The translations under genes were made by a program, and so were the position numbers. The notes beneath the pieces are model-generated. The model saw nothing but the letters and a program-made list of their open reading frames with translations. It had not been told where the DNA came from and made no database searches. From Paenibacillus agricola (GTDB lineage: Bacteria; Bacillota; Bacilli; Paenibacillales; NBRC-103111), in NCBI RefSeq assembly GCF_011440305.1, contig NZ_JAAOIW010000008.1:248001-312000 (forward strand): a DNA stretch of 64,000 nt. Reading direction: 5' to 3'. Shown here piece after piece: positions 35,567 through 44,094 of the stretch (position 1 is the stretch's first letter; each line of letters starts with the position of its first letter).

Positions 35567-35908
35567 CTAGGTTAACCAATCCTCCAGATATTGAGTAATA
35601 TAAGCATCGTCATTCAAACTTGGATAATCCCAATATATCCGATCAATTTCTTCCTTTTGTCCCGAAGAAAGCACTTCGTGCGGATCCAAACACCCTAACA
35701 CTTCAAGCAAGCCTTGACGCCGGAGGACCTCGTGGATCCCCGGAATGTGATGGATCGATACAAGCGACCTTACCATCTGTGACTTCAATATTCCACATTA
35801 GCCACTAATTCAATCGTATCTGCATTACGAGCTAACTTGATTTTGCTCCAGTAGTGCTACCACAGCCCAATGGCCCAGCAGTCCGCCAACCATTGCTTTC
35901 TTAACCAT
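35567..35908 (-). pseudogene. Dihydrodipicolinate synthase-family remnant (C-terminal part)
   Basis: The best-preserved piece reads IPGIHEVLRRQGLLEVLGCLDP then EIDRIYWDYPSLNDDAYI, ending at the stop at 35567. This strongly resembles the C terminus of DHDPS/N-acetylneuraminate-lyase-family proteins seen in Paenibacillus. Further upstream on the same strand, in shifted frames, KKAMVGGLLGHWAV and LARNADTIELV look like earlier parts of the same protein, separated by frame shifts and a stop. An open frame of 73 codons exists from 35788 but is only part of the ancestral gene. The family link is from memory of the sequence pattern, not from a search. Confidence 0.5.
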
Positions 35909-36195
35909 TGTATCATCGATATTAAAACAATAGCTAGCCAGTAAATCAATATATTATCAACATTTCCTTGTGTATAAAGCCATATCATCACGACGCTCCG
36001 AGGCACAGACTGGCCGCCCCACATCAAGCGATTGATACCGATTGAATGGCGCCATCTTGATCGCTATAACACCGGTAATATTGGCAAATTGTTCCGTAAA
36101 TCATAGCTCAATTACGGGAGCAATGAAAAGCACGGTATCTGGGTAAGTCAGTAAGGCTCTACGAGAATGCAAGACATCCCCATCTATAGTAGGGA
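35909..36195. other. Gene-poor degraded stretch
   Basis: I see no supportable gene, promoter or repeat. A short plus-strand frame (DWPPHIKRLIPIEW, from about 36010) has a coding look but matches nothing I know and stops after about 32 codons. It may be a relic of the dead gene next door or of a mobile element. Confidence 0.3.
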
Positions 36196-36240
36196 AAGAA
36201 AAAGCAGCCATCACAGAGGAATCTCTGCAACAACTGCTTT
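36196..36240 (-). terminator. Intrinsic terminator of the first Fur-linked importer operon
   Basis: On the minus strand AAAGCAG pairs with CTGCTTT, with an inner CAGAG/CTCTG hairpin, and TTCTTT follows. It lies 131 bases after the ATPase stop at 36372. Confidence 0.65.
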
Positions 36241-36371
36241 CTCAGTTCGGAACCCCTATCGTCGTGATCTTCCTCAATCAATAAAAAGGGAACTTTTGGG
36301 AGCCCATCGTTATCCCACTGAGAGGGCTTGATTCGAGGTACGGTCGGCCAAACGAGGTTCTCTATATACGG

Positions 36372-37127
36372 CTATTTATAAGCTGCAGCGTTCAGCAACG
36401 CTTTCGTATATTCCGACTTTGGCTCAGTAAGAACAGTTCTTGTGTCGCCCAGCTCTTGAATAACTCCGTCTTTCATCACAGCAACCTGATCCGCGAATCC
36501 TGAAATCGTTTCAAGTCGATGTGTAATATATAGGATAGACATTCCTTCAGATCGCTTCAAGGATAGCAGGAGCTGCAGCATCTCATCTTCTATGGTCGGA
36601 TCTAATGCCGATGTAATTTCATCGGCAACTAGCAAAAGTGGCGACATGGACAGCGCTCTTGCTACCGCGATCCGCTGCTTTTGTCCCCCTGAGCATTCCG
36701 CAGGGTAACGCTCCAAAAAATCAGCAGACAGCTTCACCTTGGCAAGCAGCTCTTCAGCATGAACATATGCTTTTTTCTTGGGATATCTGCTCAAGCGTAG
36801 CGGCTCCGTAATAATATCCTTCACACGCCAATAGGGATTCATTGAACGGTCAGGATTTTGGAAAACAAGCTGAATACGTGAAGTTGGCCTATCCTTCTTG
36901 GGTGCTTGAAGGTTATTCGCCCAAGTGATCAAACCGCTTGTCGGCTGCTGCAAGCCAACTATCAACTCAGCCAATGTTGACTTGCCTGAACCGCTTTCTC
37001 CAATCAGTGCAAATATTTCATTGGGATGTAACGTTAAAGAAACTTTATCCACTGCTTTGGTGATTTGCCCTTTTTCGCTGCCTGCATAATGTTTGGAAAC
37101 CTCTTCTACACGTAACAACGCGTTCAC
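36372..37127 (-). CDS. Opp/Dpp/Nik/Cnt-type ABC transporter ATPase (F subunit)
   Basis: 251 residues. Walker A is GESGSGKST, the signature is CSGGQKQRIAVARAL, and Walker B is LLVADEITSALDPT; the Q-loop context FQNPDRSMNPYW is typical of DppF/OppF/NikE/CntF. The start drawn here is a GTG at 37127; a TTG at 37118 has a better-placed GGGAG and may be the true start. It lies 18 bases after the fused permease-ATPase gene and is last in the four-gene operon. It supplies the second nucleotide-binding domain of the importer. Confidence 0.9.
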   Translation of the reverse strand: MNALLRVEEVSKHYAGSEKGQITKAVDKVSLTLHPNEIFALIGESGSGKSTLAELIVGLQQPTSGLITWANNLQAPKKDRPTSRIQLVFQNPDRSMNPYWRVKDIITEPLRLSRYPKKKAYVHAEELLAKVKLSADFLERYPAECSGGQKQRIAVARALSMSPLLLVADEITSALDPTIEDEMLQLLLSLKRSEGMSILYITHRLETISGFADQVAVMKDGVIQELGDTRTVLTEPKSEYTKALLNAAAYK

Positions 37128-37145
37128 TCCCAGCTGAACTTCCCG

Positions 37146-38801
37146 TTATCCAAATTGATGATAAAGCTGATTACCTTTTTCTAAATAATGCTGCTTCTGT
37201 TCACCCTGTATCTGCACGCCATCCTGAAGTACGATAATGTTATCGGAGATATGCAGCGCTGCAGGAATATCATGTGTGATTAATAGAAGCGTCATATGAT
37301 ACTCCTTCACTTTACTGACAAGCAGGTCGAACACTTCTCTTTTAACAATCGGATCCAATGCTCCTGTAGGTTCATCAGCAATTAACACCTTAGGTTTGTT
37401 CACAAGCGCCAACGCTATCAACGCTCTGCTTAACATGCCGCCGCTTAATTGATGAGGATATAAAGACATGACATGGGCGCCTAGCTGTACCTCTACCAAT
37501 GCAGCCACTGCCGCAGCTTGTTTCTGTTCCTTGCTGGTTTGCAGGCGCATCGTTTCATAAAACTGCTGGCCAATCGTCATAATCGGATTAAAGCTGTTCC
37601 TGGGATCCTGGAAAATATAAGCGGCATCCACCCATCTCTGCATCGTACATGGCTCGCCGTTCATGTAAATATGGTGGCCGTCAATCATAACGGTGCCGTC
37701 CACCGATTCATCCGGCACAAGTCCGTAAATGGTGCGGGCCATTGTCGTTTTGCCTGATCCTGATTCTCCGACCAAGGATGTGATGCTTCCCTGCTTCACC
37801 TCAAATGAAATCGGATAAATAATGCTCTTCACGCCATACGTTACTTTTAAATCGCGAACGACAATTGCTGATGGCTGTTCACCAGCCGCCGCCAAATGAC
37901 AGCCAAGGGATACCCCTTCAACACAAGGTTCTTCACAGCCTGTTTTATGCTCCATTTCTTTCTCAGGTACAACACGGCTCTCTTTACGATTCAACCTAGC
38001 TGCAAAAGGATTTCCTGTCATCTTGCTCTCTCCGATAAGCGCAAGAGCAATGGTGACAAATAGAATGGCAACTGCAGGTGGCACGATCATCCAAAGCCAT
38101 GCATCCGTAATAAATGTTTGTGTACGCGAGAACGCATCCTGAAGCATTTTCCCCCATGAAACTGTGCTTGGATTACCAACACCGAGAAAAGACAAGCTTG
38201 CTTCCATCGCTACGGCAGAGCGAAACGAAAGAATAAACTTTGTTCGCACAAGCGGCCTAATAAACGGAAGCAGATGATGAACCAATATATAACCTGTCTT
38301 CCCGTTATATAGCTGGGCTGCTCTGACAAATTCCCTTTCCTTCAGTGAAAGCACAGATGCTCGAATAAGCTTCATATATCCCGGCCAGGTTAGCAAGCCC
38401 AGCGTTAAAATTAATTGCCACGTACCGCCTCCTGTAAACGAAGCAACAATTAAAATGAGCAGTAAAGAAGGAAGAACCAACAGCATATTGGCTAAGCCGT
38501 TTAACAGCGGATCCAGCCTTTTGGAGTAGCCGGCAAGCAGTCCCAAGCTCGCACTTAAGAACGTGCTGATTAACGTTACCATCAAACCAATATATAGTGT
38601 AGTTCTAGCACCATGCACAAGCTGGCTGAAATTGTCTTGGCCAATAGCATTCGTACCTAGCCAATATTGTTTGGACGGAGGCAATAACCGGTCTGCATCT
38701 ATCGTAAAAGGCGAGGAAGTGACAAGCGGCCCAAATAAGGCAACCAAAACAAAAATACCAAATAACAATAATCCAACACGCTGAGACCAGGTTAGCTTCA
38801 T
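37146..38801 (-). CDS. Fused permease-ATPase of an Opp/Dpp/Cnt-type ABC importer (C-D fusion)
   Basis: 551 residues in one uninterrupted frame. The first 265 form a DppC-like permease: FGPLVTSSPF, YWLGTNAIGQDNFSQLVHG, EAA region SLKEREFVRAAQLYNGKTGYILVHHLLP and FLGVGNPSTVSWGKML. A linker of about 50 residues leads to a DppD-like ATPase from about residue 315, with Walker A GESGSGKTT, Q-loop FQDPRNSFNPIM, signature LSGGMLSRALIALAL and Walker B VLIADEPTGALDP. In most relatives these are separate proteins. Its start overlaps the DppB-like gene by 4 bases. A second fusion of the same design is at 49920-51680. Confidence 0.9.
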   Translation of the reverse strand: MKLTWSQRVGLLLFGIFVLVALFGPLVTSSPFTIDADRLLPPSKQYWLGTNAIGQDNFSQLVHGARTTLYIGLMVTLISTFLSASLGLLAGYSKRLDPLLNGLANMLLVLPSLLLILIVASFTGGGTWQLILTLGLLTWPGYMKLIRASVLSLKEREFVRAAQLYNGKTGYILVHHLLPFIRPLVRTKFILSFRSAVAMEASLSFLGVGNPSTVSWGKMLQDAFSRTQTFITDAWLWMIVPPAVAILFVTIALALIGESKMTGNPFAARLNRKESRVVPEKEMEHKTGCEEPCVEGVSLGCHLAAAGEQPSAIVVRDLKVTYGVKSIIYPISFEVKQGSITSLVGESGSGKTTMARTIYGLVPDESVDGTVMIDGHHIYMNGEPCTMQRWVDAAYIFQDPRNSFNPIMTIGQQFYETMRLQTSKEQKQAAAVAALVEVQLGAHVMSLYPHQLSGGMLSRALIALALVNKPKVLIADEPTGALDPIVKREVFDLLVSKVKEYHMTLLLITHDIPAALHISDNIIVLQDGVQIQGEQKQHYLEKGNQLYHQFG

Positions 38802-39799
38802 CCTTGCATACCTCTTTTCGCAGCGGTACGAATCCGCGGATCCAGATAAGGATAAATCATATCGGCGATAAAATTAAGAAGAAGTACAAATAACGTCATC
38901 AATAAAAACAAACCGTGCAATAACGGGTAGTCCCGGCCAAGAATCGCCTCTTGGAGCAGCTTGCCGACACCCGGGTAAGCAAACACGGACTCCACAAGTA
39001 TAGAACCGGCCATCAGCGCCCCCATGCGAATAATAATCATCGTTACAAGCGGCAGCGCAGCGTTGCGGGCAATATGTTTGAATACAATTCCTTGCGAACC
39101 GATTCCCTTTGCCGAAGCAAATTCAACATACGGTTCATTGCGAACACGGATAGCCTCATTACGCATAAGCAAATAAATCCCCGCAAGACTTCCTATTGTA
39201 AGCGTAAGCGCAGGCAGTACAGCATGGCGAGCTATATCTGTCGCGTGGTCCATCCATAAATCAGAGCGTAAAAATGCTGTTTTAGCGCCGCTCAGTGGAA
39301 ACCATTTAAGCTTTACTGACATTGAAATTAAAAAAACCATGCCAATTACAAACTCAGGAATCGTACTCAAGCTGAGCATGGACAAAAACAAGCCGCGATC
39401 CGTTTTACCAGGATATCGCCACGCAGAATAAAGCCCCGCAAGCAAACCGATAATAATCGAAAATATGCTCGCAATTCCTACAATAAACATCGTCCAAGGT
39501 AAGCGCTCTATAATAATAGAGTTCACCGGCGCTTTATGATTGATGGATAAGCCGAAATCCAATGTGAAAATGCCCTTCAAATATTTCATAAACTGTTGAC
39601 CAACAGAATCATCCAAATGATAATATTCCAACATTGCCGCCTTCTGTGCTTCCGTCAAAAACACAACGCCCTCTTCGCCGCCACCCGTAATATATTCAAC
39701 GGGCCCCCCCGGCAGAAGCCGAGGAAGCCAGAAGTTCAATAATAATACGAATACCAAAACGAGCAGGTAAGAACCGTATTTATTATTTTTTAAGATCAA
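38798..39799 (-). CDS. Opp/Dpp/Cnt-type ABC transporter permease (B subunit)
   Basis: 333 residues, with the classical DppB opening LLNFWLPRLLPGGPVEYITG and the C-terminal ADMIYPYLDPRIR. The EAA region is EFASAKGIGSQGIVFKHIARNAALP. The start is a TTG at 39799 inside the end of the binding-protein gene (17-base overlap), with AAGGTG seven bases upstream. It pairs with the permease half of the fused protein next downstream to form the channel. Confidence 0.9.
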   Translation of the reverse strand: MILKNNKYGSYLLVLVFVLLLNFWLPRLLPGGPVEYITGGGEEGVVFLTEAQKAAMLEYYHLDDSVGQQFMKYLKGIFTLDFGLSINHKAPVNSIIIERLPWTMFIVGIASIFSIIIGLLAGLYSAWRYPGKTDRGLFLSMLSLSTIPEFVIGMVFLISMSVKLKWFPLSGAKTAFLRSDLWMDHATDIARHAVLPALTLTIGSLAGIYLLMRNEAIRVRNEPYVEFASAKGIGSQGIVFKHIARNAALPLVTMIIIRMGALMAGSILVESVFAYPGVGKLLQEAILGRDYPLLHGLFLLMTLFVLLLNFIADMIYPYLDPRIRTAAKRGMQG

Positions 39800-41444
39800 T
39801 TAGGAACACCTTGTTTTCCCATAGCGGCATACCATCAGCTATCCCGCCGTAAGTATTCTTCCACCGATCAAATGTTGCAGCTTTATGAATGTCATAGAAT
39901 GGACGATGATAAAGCACTAGAGTAGGCAGCTCTTCGGCAAGAATATCTTGCATTTGGTTTACAATTTCACGGCGTTTTCCTTCATCAAGCTCTTGCATTT
40001 GCTGTTCAGCAAGCTTATGGAACTCATCAAGCTTCAAGCTTTTGCCGCGTGAGGACCACATATTGGCAGCTTGACCTGAAAACCATAGACGCAAATAATC
40101 CGGGTCCCCGCTGGCTCCAACATGGCCTGTCAATGCAATATCATAATTGTTTTCGCCTAATGCCACAGCAAAAGCAGCAGAATCAAGCTGTACAAGGTTT
40201 AATTCAATACCCACCTTTTTCAGCATTTCTTTCATCATGGTTGCATCCTGCATGGTTGAAGAGGTCATCAAATTTAATTTTAAATTTTCACGCATACCAT
40301 CTGCATTTTTCTTATAGCCAAGCTCATCTAATATTTTTTCAGCTTGAGCAACGTCATAGGCGTATTGCTTAACATTTTTGTTATACCAAGGTGAATCCGT
40401 CGGAATAACACCGGCATTACCTACCATCGGTTGGCCGCCTGTTATTTTAGCTGAAATTTCTTCACGGTTCAGCGCATACGCAATGGCTTGACGTAAACGT
40501 TTGTCTCCAAGCTTAGCATGCTCCAAATTAAACGAAATGCGCACTACGCTGCCAGCCGGTTCACTTTTAATCGTTTTTAAGCCTGCTTTTTCAGCGGTTT
40601 GAACATCAGCATAGCTTGAAGTATACGTTTGATCGATTTCGCCGTTTTGCAAAGCGAGCAATTTATTAGATGCCGACACAAAGGCTAATTCATTTACCAG
40701 CACTTGGCCTTTAAAGAATTTATCATTAGCTGCATACAAATATTGCCCCGATGCAGATTCATATTTCTTCAGCTTATACGGACCTGTTCCAACCAAAGCA
40801 GCATCATCGCGGAACTCTATAGGCTTGGTCACCTTTTCCCAGACATGCTTAGGAATGATCGGCACGATACCTACCAAATCACTAAGGAAGGGTGCATATT
40901 TATTATTTAGATTGAACGCTACAGTCAAATCATTGATTTTTTCTACACTTTTAATTTGGCTGATGTCTCCATTCCAATTAAACGGGTAGGTTTTGTAATA
41001 GTTAAAGCTGAATACAACATCTTCTGCGGTAAATGCTTTACCGTCATGCCATTCTACATTCTCTTCAAGCTTGAACGTATAGGTGAGTCCGTTATTGGTT
41101 ACTTCCCATGATTTGGCGAGCCATGGAATCACACCTTTATCATCTTTCCAAGTCAGCGTATCGAAAATAAGTGAATTTCTCAAATATCCGAAAGGACCCG
41201 ATGAACTAAAGGCAAATGGAGACGGATAGCCATTATTGCTACCTGCAATTTTCAAAATATCTACTTTGGGAGTTGTTGTCGCCGCAGGGGCAGGAGCCTT
41301 ATCAGCAGCTTCCTGTGAGCTTTTAGGCTGGGCATCCGTTGCAGTAGAGCTACCCGTCTCGTTCCCTCCAAGGCATCCTGTAAGGAGTATACCAAAGCTT
41401 AACATCATTAACGTCATTGACTTTTGCATCTTCATTGCAAACAT
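39783..41444 (-). CDS. Family-5 substrate-binding lipoprotein (Opp/Dpp/Nik/Cnt type)
   Basis: 553 residues. The signal peptide (MKMQKSMTLMMLSFGILL) ends in the lipobox LTGC. Family-5 hallmarks are YTFKLEENVEWHDGKAFTAE near residue 112, ALVGTGPYKLKKYES near 204 and LRQAIAYALNREEISAK near 317. The family binds peptides, nickel, heme or opine-type metallophores. GGGGAG lies before the ATG at 41444. A Fur-like box sits 23 bases upstream of the start, so the four-gene importer should be induced under iron limitation. The ligand is inferred to be iron- or metal-related only from that control. Confidence 0.88.
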   Translation of the reverse strand: MFAMKMQKSMTLMMLSFGILLTGCLGGNETGSSTATDAQPKSSQEAADKAPAPAATTTPKVDILKIAGSNNGYPSPFAFSSSGPFGYLRNSLIFDTLTWKDDKGVIPWLAKSWEVTNNGLTYTFKLEENVEWHDGKAFTAEDVVFSFNYYKTYPFNWNGDISQIKSVEKINDLTVAFNLNNKYAPFLSDLVGIVPIIPKHVWEKVTKPIEFRDDAALVGTGPYKLKKYESASGQYLYAANDKFFKGQVLVNELAFVSASNKLLALQNGEIDQTYTSSYADVQTAEKAGLKTIKSEPAGSVVRISFNLEHAKLGDKRLRQAIAYALNREEISAKITGGQPMVGNAGVIPTDSPWYNKNVKQYAYDVAQAEKILDELGYKKNADGMRENLKLNLMTSSTMQDATMMKEMLKKVGIELNLVQLDSAAFAVALGENNYDIALTGHVGASGDPDYLRLWFSGQAANMWSSRGKSLKLDEFHKLAEQQMQELDEGKRREIVNQMQDILAEELPTLVLYHRPFYDIHKAATFDRWKNTYGGIADGMPLWENKVFLIDLKK

Positions 41445-41466
41445 TTCTTCTATTCTCCCCTGCTTA

Positions 41467-41481
41467 TGATTATCATTCTCA
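41467..41481 (-). promoter_or_regulatory. Fur-like box before the first importer operon
   Basis: Minus strand TGAGAATGATAATCA matches the 7-1-7 Fur consensus TGATAATNATTATCA at 12 of 14 defined positions. It lies in the 57-base gap between the family-A gene and the binding-protein gene, just downstream of a possible -10 (TAATAT). Confidence 0.7.
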
Positions 41482-41501
41482 ATATTAGGTGTACATGGAC
41501 A

Positions 41502-42107
41502 TTAAATATGGCCTTTTGCCAACCATGGCAGAAAACCGTCTAAAAACCGTTCTGTCGCTGGCATAAAATAAGAACCATAATGATACTCAGGATCAAGCGT
41601 TGTTAAGATCAGCGTGCCCTTTGTACTTTTCTTGTCCACATAGAGAATCGAACCGTCATTCTCAATCTCAATAAGTGACTCCACTTCCTGTTCAGGGAAA
41701 AATACACCATGATAATGCCATGTTGCATCTTCAAGCTGAATATAACGGAATAAATCATGTTCCGGCTTTGCCAACACTAGGCCGCTACTAGCACCTGGTT
41801 CAAGCCACCACCAAAAATTTGTAGGACGGGTCTCCCAACGATGGCCCGGAAACCAGCTTTGGTGCTGGGCACCTAAAGCAACGACTGTTTTTCCACTATT
41901 CAGAAAAGCATGAATTTGATCCATATGACGCGTAACCTGTTCCTGGTGAAGCTGTGAAGAGACAATCAAAACATCAAACTGATTTAAATCTATTTCAGCA
42001 AGCTTAGGCAAATACAACAATTCAGCTATATATTGTTTATATTTGGGTTCCGTAAAAGAACGGTGCTGATGCGAGCTGCCTGAATAGAGAGCCGCTATCT
42101 TTCTCAT
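41502..42107 (-). CDS. Family A protein, copy 1 (unknown function, GATase-like fold suspected)
   Basis: 201 residues, no signal peptide or membrane helix. It begins MRKIAALYSGSSHQHRS and has strand-helix-strand patterning (FDVLIVSSQLHQEQ then AFLNSGKTVVALGAQ) like ThuA/class-I amidotransferase-fold proteins. Motifs shared with copies 2 and 3 are RPTNFWWWL, PEHDLF, LEDATWH and TTLDPEYHYGSYFMPATER. No cysteine is conserved among the three, so classical amidotransferase chemistry is unlikely. Its start overlaps the family-B gene upstream by 4 bases (ATGA), the same coupling as in the other two pairs. I do not recognise the family and assign no activity. Confidence 0.75.
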   Translation of the reverse strand: MRKIAALYSGSSHQHRSFTEPKYKQYIAELLYLPKLAEIDLNQFDVLIVSSQLHQEQVTRHMDQIHAFLNSGKTVVALGAQHQSWFPGHRWETRPTNFWWWLEPGASSGLVLAKPEHDLFRYIQLEDATWHYHGVFFPEQEVESLIEIENDGSILYVDKKSTKGTLILTTLDPEYHYGSYFMPATERFLDGFLPWLAKGHI

Positions 42108-42754
42108 ACTTGTGCCCCCCTCGTCTGCTGCAGCGCCTGATGCTCTGCATAGAGAAATCGATAAAACTGCTCTCCGATCCGTCCTGCACTATTATTTCCG
42201 TGACGATATTTCAAAAGATTGCGGCCTGCATGTACAACAATTGTTCCCTGGCTGCTTAGACGATCGATATACGTGATCGGCTCTTCTCCTGCGAGCCTTA
42301 ACAACACTTCTGCCCCTTCGGGTATCGGATGATGACCTCGGCTAAAAAAACCAGATACCCCTTTGTTGTATGTAATATCATCTGACAGTACACCTTCAAA
42401 GATCGGATGATCGAGCACTGTCACTTTATAATCAAGATGACTGTGAATGGTTTTGGGAACAAATAAAGACGCGCCAGGAATCCAGTAACGGAATAAATGT
42501 CCGCCAAAAAACAATACATGGCCCTGATCCAAAAAATTCCGAATGCGATCTTTTTGTTCGAACATTAATTCTTGATCAATGAATTCGTCAATAACTAAAA
42601 ACTTATGACCCGCTTCAAGAAAATCATATGAAGCGAAGTCATACTGATCAAGCACCTTCGTATTCGGATCAATTTGTCCGTCGCGAACGGTTTGCTCACT
42701 AAAACTTGCACCTGAATCTAATAGAAGGAAATCAGCTACTGCAGTCTGGCTCAT
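42104..42754 (-). CDS. Family B protein, copy 1 (unknown function)
   Basis: 216 residues, predicted cytoplasmic. It has an alternating alpha/beta pattern: HKFLVIDEFIDQELMF, RNFLDQGHVLFFGGHLFRYWIPGA, a DHPIFEGV segment, and the core motif KGVSGFFSRGHHPIPEGAE. Copies at 44697-45332 and 45934-46557 share GGHLF/SGHLF, PK.I..H.DY and this core motif. HPI-F-x-G and the position of the GG pair suggest a ThuA-like or GATase-like fold, but no catalytic cysteine is conserved. It overlaps both neighbours by 4 bases. Function unknown; it always occurs directly before a family-A gene here. Confidence 0.75.
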   Translation of the reverse strand: MSQTAVADFLLLDSGASFSEQTVRDGQIDPNTKVLDQYDFASYDFLEAGHKFLVIDEFIDQELMFEQKDRIRNFLDQGHVLFFGGHLFRYWIPGASLFVPKTIHSHLDYKVTVLDHPIFEGVLSDDITYNKGVSGFFSRGHHPIPEGAEVLLRLAGEEPITYIDRLSSQGTIVVHAGRNLLKYRHGNNSAGRIGEQFYRFLYAEHQALQQTRGAQV

Positions 42755-43275
42755 GAAAGTCTTTTAACCTCCAGCAGCTCGGATTGCGGAAGTGAAAGTG
42801 CCTTTTTACACAAATCAGCCTTAAGCTGCGTATTTGCTGCTTTATCCTCTTCTGTCATCGTACCTTCTCTGCCTTTTTTCAAATACTCATAAAATACTGC
42901 CGGTAAAAAATTCGGCTTCAATGAAACTTCCACCGATGCCCCTTGTAAATCCGAAATAACGTATGCATAGGACTGAGGACGGTACGGGTCATATTGGGCA
43001 GCGGGATAATTCACATCAACCGTATAAGCTTCGCGTGTCACAGCCCGAGTTATATATTCGAACGCGTCACGAAAGCCTGGTCCTGCATGACCGGAACGTA
43101 CGGACAAACTGCTGCGTTCGGGAGCTTCCTCGTTATACAGCTCAGCTAATGCCGCCTGAACGACACGGAAACCTACACCGATTGCCATCAAAGCTAAATT
43201 CCCATGATAGTTGCGAAGCTCAGAGAACTGCAAGGTTAAAAGTTCCCCGCGATCTTTTATTTTAATAACTGACAT
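42751..43275 (-). CDS. FmdE-like protein lacking the usual cysteine motif
   Basis: 174 residues, first gene of a Fur-linked three-gene operon. I place the start at 43275 because GGGG lies 8 bases upstream; ATG at 43278 and GTG at 43284 are possible. FSELRNYHGNLALMAIGVGFRVVQAALAELY resembles the N terminus of FmdE/FwdE-like proteins, and the later LQGASVEVSLKPNFLPAVFY and charged C-terminal tail fit the same family. FmdE members normally carry H-G-H-x-C-P-G at the metal site; here it is HGNLALM, so metal binding there is altered or lost. It overlaps the family-B gene by 4 bases. The assignment is moderate. Confidence 0.55.
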   Translation of the reverse strand: MSVIKIKDRGELLTLQFSELRNYHGNLALMAIGVGFRVVQAALAELYNEEAPERSSLSVRSGHAGPGFRDAFEYITRAVTREAYTVDVNYPAAQYDPYRPQSYAYVISDLQGASVEVSLKPNFLPAVFYEYLKKGREGTMTEEDKAANTQLKADLCKKALSLPQSELLEVKRLS

Positions 43276-43311
43276 CATGCACACCCCATTCTAATTGATA
43301 ACCATTCTTGA

Positions 43312-43326
43312 TGATAATCATTCTTG
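43312..43326 (-). promoter_or_regulatory. Second Fur-like box, near the expected +1 of the FmdE-like operon
   Basis: Plus strand reads TGATAATCATTCTTG: a perfect TGATAAT left half, one base, and a weaker right half. A further TGATAACC half site follows toward the gene (43297-43304). It sits just downstream of the -10 at 43333-43338. Confidence 0.55.
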
Positions 43327-43332
43327 ATGACA

Positions 43333-43361
43333 ATCTTACTATGAATGATAATGATTTTCAA
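43333..43361 (-). promoter_or_regulatory. Promoter overlapped by a Fur-like box, FmdE-like operon
   Basis: Minus strand TTGAAA (43356-43361), 17-base spacer, TAAGAT (43333-43338). A Fur-like box TGATAATGATTTTCA (plus strand, 43346-43360) covers the -35 and spacer and matches the 7-1-7 consensus at 13 of 14 positions. This is the arrangement expected for repression by iron-loaded Fur. Confidence 0.7.
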
Positions 43362-43378
43362 TATCTAAGCTCTTATTA

Positions 43379-43529
43379 TAAATGTTTGTATGTCTGTTTA
43401 GTGAAGGAAAAATCTAGGATGTTATCTTCTAGAGAATCATTTTTAATCATAGAGTTTCTTTAATATGACAGCATTTCATCCATATCAATAACAAGCTTGT
43501 CTGCTCGCAAGCGATCTATTTTCCATAAG
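43379..43529. other. Gene-free spacer upstream of the FmdE-like operon
   Basis: AT-rich, no gene or clear signal seen. Confidence 0.3.
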
Positions 43530-43551
43530 AAAAACCTAGCCTGCGGCTAGG
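43530..43551 (-). terminator. Intrinsic terminator after the long Fur-linked operon
   Basis: Minus strand stem CCTAGCC/GGCTAGG with a 3-base loop and TTTTT directly after. It separates the eleven-gene operon from the FmdE-like operon, confirming that the latter uses its own Fur-linked promoter. Confidence 0.8.
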
Positions 43552-43817
43552 CCCTTGTCTAAAACCATACGTATGAGCATGGGGGAGAAAATTGGGTATG
43601 GGTTTGCAGCTTTACTCATCATATTACCTCAATTTATGGCTTTGCAGTGCCAAGTATATGTTGCTTTAATTGTATAAGTTCTATATTGGCATTACCAATA
43701 ACCTGCTGTGGCGCTGCGCCTGGACGAGGTGTATATTCCAAAGGACTCACACCTTTGAGGTTAATTCTGACAAAGTCCTTTACGATGCGAATTTTATCCG
43801 CTGGCGTCGCTATTGAC

Positions 43818-44000
43818 GGTACGAACCATGAGGATTTCTCCGTGTCTGTAGACAAGCAAGAGCTGTTTCGCCTCAGCGACGATGCCGTGTAACGCAAAAA
43901 GGAGCCTGCCACCGTACTTCAGTGGCAAAGCTCCTTTTTGATTTGCAGTATGGAGACGAGGCTTGGCTGGGCAAAAACCACAATTCGACGGAGTGCTACT
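43818..44000 (+). repeat. Dispersed two-hairpin repeat, copy D
   Basis: It keeps the long upstream arm (GAGGATTTCTCCGTGTCTG, then AAGCAAGAGCTGTTTCGCC) and hairpin 1 (AAAAAGGAGCCTGCCAC with GTGGCAAAGCTCCTTTTT). About 10 bases between the hairpins are deleted and hairpin 2 is weakened. It lies downstream of the minus-strand eleven-gene operon. Confidence 0.75.
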
Positions 44001-44001
44001 A

Positions 44002-44039
44002 GAGCACTGTTCCCCAAATGTTCTAGAGGAGCAGTGCTC
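44002..44039 (-). terminator. Stem-loop just past the family-A copy 2 gene
   Basis: GAGCACTG pairs with CAGTGCTC, extended by CTCC/GGGG-type pairs inside, 56 bases beyond the stop at 44095. It lacks a T-run on the minus strand, so it may protect the 3' end or assist termination with repeat copy D. Confidence 0.45.
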
Positions 44040-44094
44040 GTTAATACTGTTATAGTTGATTCTTCATTAGGTGGCTAATCCACTGTACCAATTT

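Noticed and set aside
36372-41444. A full Cnt (staphylopine-type) metallophore locus
   Set aside because: The importer layout and Fur-like boxes fit, but no nicotianamine-synthase-like or opine-dehydrogenase gene is present, so biosynthesis cannot be claimed.
43285-43360. Zur or PerR site as alternative for the Fur-like boxes
   Set aside because: The halves read TGATAAT/ATTATCA, closer to Fur than to Zur (TCGTAAT) or PerR (TTATAAT). I keep Fur as the best call but binding is untested.
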